Shown: positions 1-5,533 of the stretch, piece by piece
Position numbering within the stretch: position 1 is the first letter of the stretch
How the letters are laid out: the number at the start of each line of letters is the position of its first letter
Assembly: GCA_003158705.1 (NCBI GenBank)
Contig: PMKX01000162.1
Coordinates: 1 to 6,759 of the forward strand
Reading direction: 5' to 3'
Origin: Actinomycetota bacterium
Lineage (GTDB): Bacteria > Actinomycetota > Thermoleophilia > UBA2241
Length of the DNA stretch: 6,759 bases
Position numbers and translations under genes: made by a program
The notes under the pieces: generated by a model
Database searches by the model: none
What the model was told of the DNA's origin: nothing
What the model saw: the letters and a program-made list of their open reading frames with translations, nothing else

Positions 1-1001
1 GTGATGAGGCCGGTGTTGCGCACGTTGCCGTAGATGGTGCGCGCTACGCCGGTGACCATCGAATGGATGATCAGCGAGGCGTACTCCTGGCTGCGCTCGA
101 TGTCGAACCGCTCGCCGGCGGCCAGCTTGCGCCGCTCCTGCTCGTACAGATCAAGGTTCTCCTCACTACGGCGCACGTACTCGTCCACGGGGATGCGCAG
201 ACGCTCGATCTCGTGGTCGTCGCGCATGAACCAGGGCACGTACTCCGCGAAGTGCTCGCTCGACTCGGTGGGGAAGTAGCCGAAGCGGCGGTAGATCTCG
301 ACGCGTACGTGGCGGCCGAGCCCTTCGGGGTCGGCCGCGATGGCCGCGTCGAGGAGCGGGTAGAGGTTCTCACCAGCGCGCTCCAGACGCAGCACCCACG
401 ACATGTGGTTCACGCCGGCGCCCAGGAAGGTGACCTCCTCGAACGGCACGCCGATGTAGTCGCACACTTGCTGACTCGTGTTCTGGATAGAGTGGCAGAG
501 ACCCACGACCTTGGTGTGCGCGGCGCCGGCGTAGTAGGCCCAACAGTTCATCGCCATGGGGTTGGCGTAGTTGAGCAGCCAGGCATGTGGGCAGAGTTCG
601 GCCATGTCCGTGCCGACGGCGAGCAGAACGGGGATCGTGCGCAGGGCGCGGAAGATGGCGCCCACCCCGCACGTGTCGGCGATCGTCTGCCGCAAGCCGT
701 ACTTCTTCGGGATCTCGAAGTCCGCCAAGGTCGCTTCGTGCATGCCGACCTGGATCATGTTGATGGCGAAATCGGCGCCCTCGAGAGCGCGGCGGCGATC
801 GAGATGGGCTTCGATCTTCGCCGCCGCGCCCAGCTCCTTGTTGGTCCACTGGGCCATCGCTTCGGCGGTGGCGAGACGCTCGCGGTCTATGTCGTGCAGC
901 GCGATGGTGGCGTCGGCCAGCTCGGGGAACGTGAGTATGTCGCCGAGCAGGTTGCGTGTGAACTCGACACTGCCGGCGCCGATGAAGACGATCCTGGTCA
1001 T
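1..1001 (-). CDS. melA: GH4 family alpha-galactosidase / alpha-glucosidase, C-terminus cut by window edge
   Basis: Reading the minus strand from the ATG at 1001 gives 333 residues open to the window edge. GH4 enzymes usually run about 430-480 residues, so roughly the last quarter is missing. The family hydrolyses glycosides in the cytoplasm by an unusual NAD+ and Mn2+ dependent redox-elimination route. What is visible: an N-terminal Rossmann start (MTRIVFIGAGSVEF, glycine-rich loop at residues 8-10), the NYANP segment near 144-148, the metal-binding CHS motif at C169-H170-S171, and GVNH with H199, the usual second metal histidine. CHS(V/I) is the form associated with alpha-galactosidases, whereas phospho-glucosidases carry CN or CD variants, so a non-phosphorylated alpha-galactoside is the likely substrate. 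The start is supported by a GGGAGG site at 1008-1013, six bases upstream. No sugar transporter or regulator lies within view, so the symbol is by motif only. Confidence 0.9.
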   Translation of the reverse strand, partial: MTRIVFIGAGSVEFTRNLLGDILTFPELADATIALHDIDRERLATAEAMAQWTNKELGAAAKIEAHLDRRRALEGADFAINMIQVGMHEATLADFEIPKKYGLRQTIADTCGVGAIFRALRTIPVLLAVGTDMAELCPHAWLLNYANPMAMNCWAYYAGAAHTKVVGLCHSIQNTSQQVCDYIGVPFEEVTFLGAGVNHMSWVLRLERAGENLYPLLDAAIAADPEGLGRHVRVEIYRRFGYFPTESSEHFAEYVPWFMRDDHEIERLRIPVDEYVRRSEENLDLYEQERRKLAAGERFDIERSQEYASLIIHSMVTGVARTIYGNVRNTGLI

Positions 1002-1130
1002 GTGACGCCTCCCTTTCTTCGCTGACAGTCGATGATACCTTGGCCTCGCGGCCCACGAAGTGAGAGCGGGTCGTCGTGAGCGATAGTGTTGCAAATCGCC
1101 ATGAAATGGGCAAGTACGAAAACCGCGTCC

Positions 1131-1182
1131 GCGGCGTCGCCAAGGTCCAGCGCGGCTCGCCCAGGTCCAGCGCGGCGTCGCC
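1131..1182. repeat. Short GC-rich tandem repeat, about 2.5 copies of a 20-21 bp unit
   Basis: The 13-mer AGGTCCAGCGCGG occurs at 1143-1155 and again at 1163-1175, a period of 20 bases. The 11-mer GCGGCGTCGCC occurs at 1131-1141 and 1172-1182, so a partial copy precedes the two fuller ones. The copies differ by a one-base insertion in the GCGGC(G)TCGCC part. GGTCC in the last copy can also pair with GGACC at 1184-1188. The repeat lies between two promoters and could be slippage-derived sequence or spaced protein sites. No function is evident. Confidence 0.7.
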
Positions 1183-1231
1183 CGGACCCGTGCTGAAGCC
1201 TGGTTTCCCGCCTCTGCCGCGGGGGTAGGTC

Positions 1232-1259
1232 TTGAGCCCACGGGCATCGCGGCCATACG
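1232..1259 (+). promoter_or_regulatory. Weak candidate promoter for pirin
   Basis: TTGAGC at 1232-1237 (four matches to TTGACA) is followed after 16 bases by CATACG at 1254-1259 (three matches to TATAAT). Transcription would begin near 1266, giving a leader of about 40 bases before the pirin ATG. The match is poor, and only the position makes it plausible. Confidence 0.25.
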
Positions 1260-1268
1260 CTGCCGCAG

Positions 1269-1281
1269 GACGGAAACCGTC
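1269..1281. promoter_or_regulatory. Perfect small palindrome in pirin leader
   Basis: GACGG-AAA-CCGTC is a perfect 5-bp inverted repeat with a 3-base centre. It lies just past the candidate transcription start and 10 bases ahead of the GGGAGG ribosome site (1292-1297). It could be a small operator or a leader hairpin. Five base pairs can also arise by chance in GC-rich DNA. Confidence 0.3.
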
Positions 1282-1304
1282 GAACACGGCAGGGAGGAAC
1301 GGGC

Positions 1305-2165
1305 ATGGGCTCTCAACTCAGAGCATTGACCGAGGTCATCGAGCCGCTGATCGTCATGGAGGGCGCCGGTGTGCGGCTCAAGCGCAGCATCGCCACGGCG
1401 CGTCTCGACTACCTCGACCCGTTCCTGCTCTTCGACCACTTCGGCTCCGACGACCCGGCCGACTACCTGCCCGGGTTCCCTATGCACCCGCACCGCGGCA
1501 TCGAGACGGTCACGTACATGCTCGCCGGCGAGGTGGACCATCGCGACACGCTCGGCAACGCCGGCACCGTCGGGCCCGGCGACGTGCAGTGGATGACGTC
1601 CGGGCACGGCATCATGCACGAAGAGATGCCGCGGCCCCGTGACGGCATGATGGGTGGCTTCCAGCTCTGGGTGAACCTGCCGGCGCGGCTCAAGATGACG
1701 GTGCCGCGCTACCAAGACGTGCCGGCGGCGACCATCCCGGAGGTGGTGCGCGACGGCGGCGAGCGTCTGCGCGTCGTGGCCGGCGAGGTCGACGGCGTGC
1801 GCGGCCCGGTCAAGGAGATCTACGCCGACCCTTCGTACTTCGATGTGACCGTGCCCGCGGGAGGCAGCCTGCGGCAGCCGATCACCCTCGGGCACGCGGC
1901 CTTCGCCTACGTCTTCGAGGGCGAAGGCCTGTTCGAGACCGGCCCCGGCGGCCCCGGCCGTGCGGTGGGCAGCCCGCGGCTCGCCGTGCTCGGCGATGGC
2001 GACGAGCTCGTCGTGCGTGCGGGCGAGCAGCCCGTACGCTTCCTGCTCGTCTCCGGCAAGCCGCTCGGCGAGCCCATCGCCCGCTACGGGCCGTTCGTCA
2101 TGAACACGCGTGAGGAGATCGAGCAAGCGCTGCGCGACCTGCGCGACGGCAGCTTCGTGTACTAG
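1305..2165 (+). CDS. Pirin family cupin protein
   Basis: This 286-residue protein has the usual bacterial pirin length and two-cupin layout. The N-terminal cupin shows HPHRGIETV (H61, H63) and GHGIMHEEMP (H105, E107), matching the four metal ligands of human pirin (H56, H58, H101, E103), so the iron site should be intact. The C-terminal domain shows the GHAAFAYVFEGEG stretch near 196-208 and the conserved RYGPFVMNT segment near 260-268. Pirins are cytosolic. Some (human pirin, E. coli YhhW) oxidise quercetin, and others act as redox-sensitive partners of regulators or enzymes, so the substrate here is unknown. The ATG is supported by GGGAGG at 1292-1297 with 7-base spacing. The gene appears monocistronic: its left neighbour diverges, and a hairpin follows its stop. 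Confidence 0.95.
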   Translation: MGSQLRALTEVIEPLIVMEGAGVRLKRSIATARLDYLDPFLLFDHFGSDDPADYLPGFPMHPHRGIETVTYMLAGEVDHRDTLGNAGTVGPGDVQWMTSGHGIMHEEMPRPRDGMMGGFQLWVNLPARLKMTVPRYQDVPAATIPEVVRDGGERLRVVAGEVDGVRGPVKEIYADPSYFDVTVPAGGSLRQPITLGHAAFAYVFEGEGLFETGPGGPGRAVGSPRLAVLGDGDELVVRAGEQPVRFLLVSGKPLGEPIARYGPFVMNTREEIEQALRDLRDGSFVY

Positions 2166-2173
2166 CGGTCTAC

Positions 2174-2193
2174 GCGCACGCAGCGTGTGGCGC
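2174..2193 (+). terminator. Candidate stem-loop after pirin
   Basis: GCGCACGC (2174-2181) can pair with GTGT (2185-2188) and GCGC (2190-2193), leaving a three-base loop AGC and one bulged G; one pair is a G-U. It begins 8 bases after the pirin stop. No T-run follows, so it is a weak intrinsic terminator at best and might only stabilise the 3' end. Confidence 0.35.
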
Positions 2194-2217
2194 CCGTCGT
2201 GACCCTTCCGGTAGACT

Positions 2218-2706
2218 GTGCGCCGTGAGCATCGAGCAGGCGACGGGAGGCCCCTCATAGGCAAGCACGCTGCCTTCTACGCGTTGATCCGCTGGCTCAT
2301 CACCTTCGCCTCACTCGAGGTGGCGCTGGCCGTGCTGCCCGGCATCAGGGTCGAGGGCAACGCCTGGATCGCGGTCGCCGTCATGGCCGCTATCCTCAGC
2401 CTGGTGAACGCCTTCATCAAGCCTATCCTCACTCTGCTCTCGTGCGGGTGCATCGTGGTCACGCTGGGGTTCTTCCTTCTCGTGGTCAACGCGCTCACGA
2501 TCTTGCTGTCGGCGGCCATCGCCAACAGCCTGGGCATCGGCTTTCACGTCAACGGTTTCTGGCCCGCTTTCTGGGCCGGCATCGTCGTCAGCATCGTGTC
2601 GTTCTTCCTGAATCAGTTCGTGACCGACGAGCGCCGGCCGCCGCGCGGTTCGCCGCGACCTCCACGGGGCAGCGTGGGTCCCCGCGACGACGACATCGTG
2701 ATGTAG
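2218..2706 (+). CDS. YvlD-like / phage holin family 4 four-helix membrane protein
   Basis: The frame from GTG at 2218 encodes 162 residues. The stretch that looks real begins near 2257 (149 residues), and the first 13 residues (MRREHRAGDGRPL) look like translated leader. Counting from 2257, there are four hydrophobic helices at about 8-28, 36-60, 64-90 and 102-122. The hallmark NAFIKPIL follows helix 2 and FLLVVNALTILL lies in helix 3, as in the PF04020 / COG1950 group. That group is named after holins but is widely encoded on bacterial chromosomes, where its job is unsettled; membrane-stress links are known for YvlD-type proteins. Nothing around it is phage-like. The C-terminus is a basic, proline-rich tail with RPPRGS repeated at 127-132 and 134-139, followed by an acidic DDD near the end. 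It converges on the iron-sulfur gene. Confidence 0.85.
   Translation: MRREHRAGDGRPLIGKHAAFYALIRWLITFASLEVALAVLPGIRVEGNAWIAVAVMAAILSLVNAFIKPILTLLSCGCIVVTLGFFLLVVNALTILLSAAIANSLGIGFHVNGFWPAFWAGIVVSIVSFFLNQFVTDERRPPRGSPRPPRGSVGPRDDDIVM
2245..2250 (+). promoter_or_regulatory. Strong ribosome binding site aimed at an ATA codon
   Basis: GGGAGG is the only good ribosome site ahead of the YvlD-like gene. The in-frame codon at ideal distance (six bases) is ATA at 2257, exactly where family members would be expected to start. The nearest ordinary in-frame starts are GTG at 2218, upstream of the site, and TTG at 2284, inside the first membrane helix. Neither has a convincing site of its own. Confidence 0.55.
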
Positions 2707-2736
2707 CGAAGCGGGCGTCGCGCCAGGAGTCGGGGT

Positions 2737-2759
2737 CGCCGGGCGTCAGTGGCCCGGCG
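2737..2759. terminator. GC hairpin between convergent genes, candidate bidirectional terminator
   Basis: CGCCGGGC (2737-2744) and GCCCGGCG (2752-2759) form a perfect 8-bp all-GC stem with a 7-base loop, 30 bases past the YvlD-like stop and 20 bases past the end of the opposing iron-sulfur gene. There is no T-run on either strand, so termination is inferred from position and stem strength. A second strong inverted repeat, CGGCGCC-cgg-GGCGCCG at 2791-2807, lies inside the last codons of the iron-sulfur gene and could act with it on minus-strand transcripts. Confidence 0.5.
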
Positions 2760-2779
2760 CCGTTAGCCGGCCGCGTCTG

Positions 2780-4426
2780 TCAGCCTGGCCCGGCGCCCGG
2801 GGCGCCGCCAGACACGCCGATGCCCTTGCCGGCCACCACCACGATGGCGGCTCTGCCCTCGACCGGGCACCGGTACTCGCAGATGCCGCAGCCTATGCAC
2901 AGCTCCGCGGCCACGAGGGGCTTGGTGACCCAGTTCTCGAACCCCTGTGCGTTCTTGACCATCTTGCCCTTGGTGAGCTGGATGGCCTTGTCGGGAACCG
3001 GGCACATCTCCTGGCAGACGATGCAAGGCGTGTCCTGCGCCCACGGCAGGCAGCGATCGCGGTCGATGACGGCCACTCCCAGGACCTGCTTGCGCTTGGT
3101 GGCCAGGTCGAGCTTGGGGATGGCGCCCGAAGGGCACGTGTGGCCGCAGGCGTTGCAGCCGTAGTCGCAGTAGCCGAGTCGCGGCTTGAGTACGGGTGTC
3201 CAGATGCCTTCCAGGCCGGCTTCGTCTAGCGCCGGCTGCAGCCCGGAGGTAGGGCAGACCTTCATGCACTGACCGCAACGCAGACAGTGGTCGAGGAACG
3301 CGCTCTCGTTCTGGCTCCCCGGCGGGCGGATCAGGCGCGAGTCGCGCTGACGGTGCCAAACGCCGGTGCCCAGAAGCACGACGGCACCGACGCCGCCGAC
3401 CAGCGCCGTCACGAACTGCTTGCGGCCCGGGTCGTAGGTTGCCCAGGGTCCGGGCCGCAGCTGGGGCCCGAAGCTCATGGCCGCGGCTGTGGGGCAGGCG
3501 ACCAGACAGTCCAGACACATGGTGCATTCCGAGCTGATCACCGCGGGCGGGGTTGCGGTCGCCGCCGAGCCGGCGATCCCAGCCCGCCTGCCCACCGGCT
3601 CGATCGCGCCCAGCTTGCATGCTGCGGCGCAGCGATCGCACCGGGTGCACGCTTCCTGCACCACGGGCCGCAAGACGGCGATCTTGGCGAGCAGACCGAG
3701 CAAGCCGCCGAGCGGGCACAAGTAGCGGCACCAGAAACGGTCGGCCAGCGCATTGAGGGCGATGATGCCCAGGAACAACACGGCGAGAAAGACGGCCTGC
3801 GTGTAGTGCGGCTGGATCACCGGCAGCACGTTGCCGCGCAGATGGGCCTCGATCCAGTTGACGGTCGGCTGCAGGAGGCCGACATGCAGCATGCCGGTCT
3901 CGAGCTTGGTGACGGCGAAGTCGAAGCCGGGGATGATCGACGTGGTCATGGTCCGCGTGAGCAGTGACAACGGGTCGAGGACCATCAGCGTCATGCTGCC
4001 CAGTGCGGCCATGGCGACGATGCTGCCCAGCAGCATGTACTTGCCATCGCGCAAGCGCGGCGGCAGCCGTCGCGCCCGCTGCTGCGCTGCCTTGAACGGC
4101 GTGTACTCCAGCACGGTGCCCAGCGGGCAGATCCAGCCGCACCACACGCGCCCCAGCACGATGGTGGCGGCCACGGTCACCAGGGCCAGAGCCAGGTGGC
4201 CGAGCCACTGGCGGGCCGCCAGCATGGTGGCCAAGGCGGCTAGGGGATCGAAGCGGAAGAACAAGTCGGCGAGCGGGAAGGCCGCCTTGTGTTGCAGGGC
4301 GGTGAAGAGCAGGTAGACGAAGAAAGCCAGCGTGCCGAGCTGTACGAGACGCCGCAGGCGACGGCCGCTGCGCCACGTGACGGCTCGTCGTTGGTGAGGC
4401 GTCTCGTGCGCGTCCCTGGCGCTCAT
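2780..4426 (-). CDS. NapH-NapG-like fused polyferredoxin membrane protein (six [4Fe-4S] sets)
   Basis: This 548-residue protein is probably a membrane electron carrier that moves electrons from the quinol pool or cytoplasm to an outside acceptor. Residues 1-325 match NapH/MauN/CcoG-type proteins: helices near 27-44, 74-94, 129-150 and 206-228, the WCGWICPLG (C96, C100) and WCRYLCPLG (C233, C237) motifs, then two ferredoxin sets (C260-C263-C266-C270 and C301-C304-C307-C311). Residues 330-548 match NapG: a GRKQF twin-basic motif with a hydrophobic stretch (338-357), then four sets at C381/384/387/391, C420/424/427/431, C459/468/471/475 and C510/513/516/520. The spacing of sets 4 and 5 (Cx3Cx2Cx3C and Cx8Cx2Cx3C) follows the NapG pattern. 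The ATG at 4426 has GGAGGG six bases upstream, which favours it over ATG 4468. No nitrate reductase or other partner is in view, so the acceptor is unknown and no symbol is given. Confidence 0.9.
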   Translation of the reverse strand: MSARDAHETPHQRRAVTWRSGRRLRRLVQLGTLAFFVYLLFTALQHKAAFPLADLFFRFDPLAALATMLAARQWLGHLALALVTVAATIVLGRVWCGWICPLGTVLEYTPFKAAQQRARRLPPRLRDGKYMLLGSIVAMAALGSMTLMVLDPLSLLTRTMTTSIIPGFDFAVTKLETGMLHVGLLQPTVNWIEAHLRGNVLPVIQPHYTQAVFLAVLFLGIIALNALADRFWCRYLCPLGGLLGLLAKIAVLRPVVQEACTRCDRCAAACKLGAIEPVGRRAGIAGSAATATPPAVISSECTMCLDCLVACPTAAAMSFGPQLRPGPWATYDPGRKQFVTALVGGVGAVVLLGTGVWHRQRDSRLIRPPGSQNESAFLDHCLRCGQCMKVCPTSGLQPALDEAGLEGIWTPVLKPRLGYCDYGCNACGHTCPSGAIPKLDLATKRKQVLGVAVIDRDRCLPWAQDTPCIVCQEMCPVPDKAIQLTKGKMVKNAQGFENWVTKPLVAAELCIGCGICEYRCPVEGRAAIVVVAGKGIGVSGGAPGAGPG

Positions 4427-4581
4427 GTGACACCCTCCGGGGGAGCCGGTGCGGTCGCTACCGGCCATCGGTTCCGGAGGGCGGGCTCGGCCATGGCGAT
4501 CCTCGGCACGTCGTTTGGCCTGGGACTCGCGCTGGCGGCCTCGCCTCTCACGCGGCCAAGGCTACCACGCACCGGCTGCAT
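4423..4581 (-). CDS. Possible 52-aa leader ORF ahead of the iron-sulfur gene
   Basis: On the minus strand, GAAGGAG (4590-4596) lies 8 bases before an ATG at 4581 and 5 bases before an in-frame GTG at 4584. The frame runs 52 codons and ends in TGA overlapping the iron-sulfur gene's ATG by four bases, the usual arrangement for translational coupling. It also fits the long leader (about 200 bases) implied by the promoter near 4640. Against it: the peptide (MQPVRGSLGRVRGE and onward) is arginine, alanine and proline rich with no recognisable motif, as expected of chance frames in GC-rich DNA. The ATGA overlap follows automatically whenever the second codon begins with A. Confidence 0.28.
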   Translation of the reverse strand: MQPVRGSLGRVRGEAASASPRPNDVPRIAMAEPALRNRWPVATAPAPPEGVT

Positions 4582-4633
4582 CACGATGGCTCCTTCGTGC
4601 TTCTGTGTGTCTTCGCCCTCGGAACCTCTGACG

Positions 4634-4683
4634 TACTGTAGCACGTCGGAGCGGCGAAGGCGGTCGCGACCGGTGCTACAGTA
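4634..4683. promoter_or_regulatory. Symmetrical divergent promoter region with operator-like palindrome
   Basis: TACTGTAGCAC (4634-4644) and GTGCTACAGTA (4673-4683) are a perfect 11-bp inverted repeat separated by 28 bases. Each arm, read outward, contains TGC-TACAGT, an extended -10 form (four matches to TATAAT). The right arm would start the M15 peptidase transcript near 4689, just ahead of its ribosome site. The left arm would start the iron-sulfur gene's transcript near 4628. Neither has a recognisable -35 box. The 12-bp perfect palindrome CGGTCGCGACCG (4661-4672) directly abuts the right arm where a -35 region would lie, so it is a candidate repressor or activator site. The inverted repeat could instead be a regulator binding site or an RNA stem. 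Confidence 0.5.
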
Positions 4684-4697
4684 GAGCGGTCGGCCGG

Positions 4698-4705
4698 AAG
4701 GAGGG
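4698..4705 (+). promoter_or_regulatory. Ribosome binding site ahead of the M15 peptidase gene
   Basis: AAGGAGGG is the strongest ribosome site here, but it ends 21 bases before the GTG at 4727 and only three bases before an in-frame CTG at 4709. A weaker GAGAGGA at 4711-4717 lies nine bases before the GTG and can serve it. The start therefore remains open between GTG 4727 and a non-standard CTG 4709. Confidence 0.4.
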
Positions 4706-4726
4706 CCGCTGAGAGGACGTCTGTTC

Positions 4727-5506
4727 GTGCGCGCCGCTGCCGTGGCCGCCTTCGCCGGCGGGCTCACTGCGGCGACGCTCATCGTCGTCCACGTGGTGGG
4801 CTCGTGGGCCGGCGGGCCGACGGCGCGGACTGGGCACGTCGCGGCGTCGCTGCGGCCGACCGCCCGGCCCAGCCGGCGCGCATCCACCGCCTCACCCAGC
4901 CCGTCGGCAGCTGCTTCGGCGGCCACGCCGCACTTCGCCGTCGTCGTGGCCGAGCTCAGTCCCGGCCTGCGCGCCGGCATGACCGCCTCCGGCTCCTGGC
5001 GCCCCTCGTGTCCCGTCGCTCTCGATGATCTGCGTCTGCTCACGCTCAGCTACTGGGGGTTCGACGGCGCCGTGCATCGCGGGCACCTCGTCGTCAACGG
5101 CGCTGTGGCGCGCCAGATCGTGAGCGTCTTCCGCCGGCTCTTCCAGACTCACTACCCGATCCGTCGCATGGTGCTGGTGGACCACTTCGGGGCCGACGAG
5201 GACCGCGTCATGGCCGCCGACGACACCTGCGGCTACAACGGGCGCTGGGTCTACGGCAGGCCGGGCGTGTGGTCTGAGCACGCCTTCGGCAAGGCGGTCG
5301 ACATCAACCCGCTTGAGAATCCCTATGTGTACAGCGGCAAGGTCGCGCCGGAGACGGGGCGCCGCTACTTGGACCGGACACTGAGGGCGCGGGGGATGAT
5401 CGAGGCGAACGATGCTGCCGTGCGTGCCTTCGCGAGCATCGGCTGGGGCTGGGGTGGGTCCTGGGCCTCACCCGACTACATGCACTTCTCGGCCAGTGGG
5501 AAATGA
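4727..5506 (+). CDS. Exported M15 family zinc peptidase (D-Ala-D-Ala carboxypeptidase-like)
   Basis: This 259-residue protein probably trims cell-wall peptides outside the membrane. Residues 3-26 are a hydrophobic signal or anchor segment, and 30-68 is a Ser/Ala/Pro/Thr/Arg linker. The catalytic domain follows from about 90 to 257. SEHAFGKAVD supplies zinc ligands H185 and D192, and PDYMHF supplies H253. D250, three residues before H253, sits where VanX/VanY enzymes carry the catalytic Glu; some M15 endopeptidases use Asp there. GWGWGGSW (239-246) is typical of the M15_4 group. C95 and C168 could form a disulfide. Bond specificity cannot be told from sequence, so an endopeptidase role is possible. 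Starting at CTG 4709 would add LRGRLF, giving a more basic n-region, but GTG is kept as the standard start. It is divergent from the iron-sulfur gene and converges on lepB with 27 bases between. Confidence 0.87.
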   Translation: MRAAAVAAFAGGLTAATLIVVHVVGSWAGGPTARTGHVAASLRPTARPSRRASTASPSPSAAASAATPHFAVVVAELSPGLRAGMTASGSWRPSCPVALDDLRLLTLSYWGFDGAVHRGHLVVNGAVARQIVSVFRRLFQTHYPIRRMVLVDHFGADEDRVMAADDTCGYNGRWVYGRPGVWSEHAFGKAVDINPLENPYVYSGKVAPETGRRYLDRTLRARGMIEANDAAVRAFASIGWGWGGSWASPDYMHFSASGK

Positions 5507-5533
5507 CCCGACCCAGCGCCGGGCCGCTCGAGC

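Larger units (their letters stand above)
1002..1304. other. Divergent intergenic region between GH4 gene and pirin
   Basis: These 303 bases separate two divergently transcribed genes. The part next to the GH4 gene (about 1021-1130) is less GC-rich than its surroundings. On the minus strand it holds a TATCAT that matches five of six -10 bases at 1032-1037, about 30 bases before the GH4 start, but no convincing -35 partner. The middle (1131-1182) is a short tandem repeat. The part next to pirin holds a weak promoter candidate and a palindrome. A minus-strand reading frame of 102 codons crosses the region and ends in an ATGA overlap with the GH4 start. Its composition is that of chance high-GC reading, and I do not call it a gene. 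No RNA gene is recognisable. Confidence 0.5.

Noticed and set aside
998..1016. Shared start context GGAGG-N-GTCACATGA at the GH4 and iron-sulfur genes as a common regulatory element
   Set aside because: The shared part is a ribosome site plus a few bases before the start. Similarity this short between two genes can be coincidence.
63..1025. Plus-strand 320-codon frame opposite the GH4 gene
   Set aside because: It is fully antisense to a well-recognised enzyme, with low-complexity Val/Gly/Glu/Asp-rich sequence and no domain.
370..1287. Long minus-strand frame of 305 codons over the GH4 gene
   Set aside because: It is very arginine/histidine/proline rich and lies out of frame with the GH4 gene, whose motifs are clear. 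It is an antisense or shifted shadow.
998..1306. Minus-strand 102-codon frame that ends with an ATGA overlap on the GH4 start
   Set aside because: It runs through the tandem repeat and the pirin start and has no recognisable domain. It looks like chance reading of GC-rich DNA. The ATGA overlap is automatic because the GH4 second codon begins with A.
2218..2706. Prophage or phage lysis cassette suggested by the 'holin' family name
   Set aside because: The PF04020-type group is a common chromosomal membrane protein family. No endolysin or other phage gene is near; the M15 peptidase is 2 kb away, separately transcribed and has a cell-wall housekeeping look.
2763..4433. Minus-strand 556-codon frame parallel to the iron-sulfur gene
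   Set aside because: It lacks the cysteine motifs and membrane helices and is dominated by Arg/Pro/Ala/Gly. The neighbouring frame carries six ferredoxin sets, so this one is a shadow.
4634..4683. E. coli-type LexA box, because the arms resemble TACTG...CAGTA
   Set aside because: LexA half-sites must be about one helical turn apart, but here the arms are separated by 28 bases, and neither neighbour is a DNA-damage gene.
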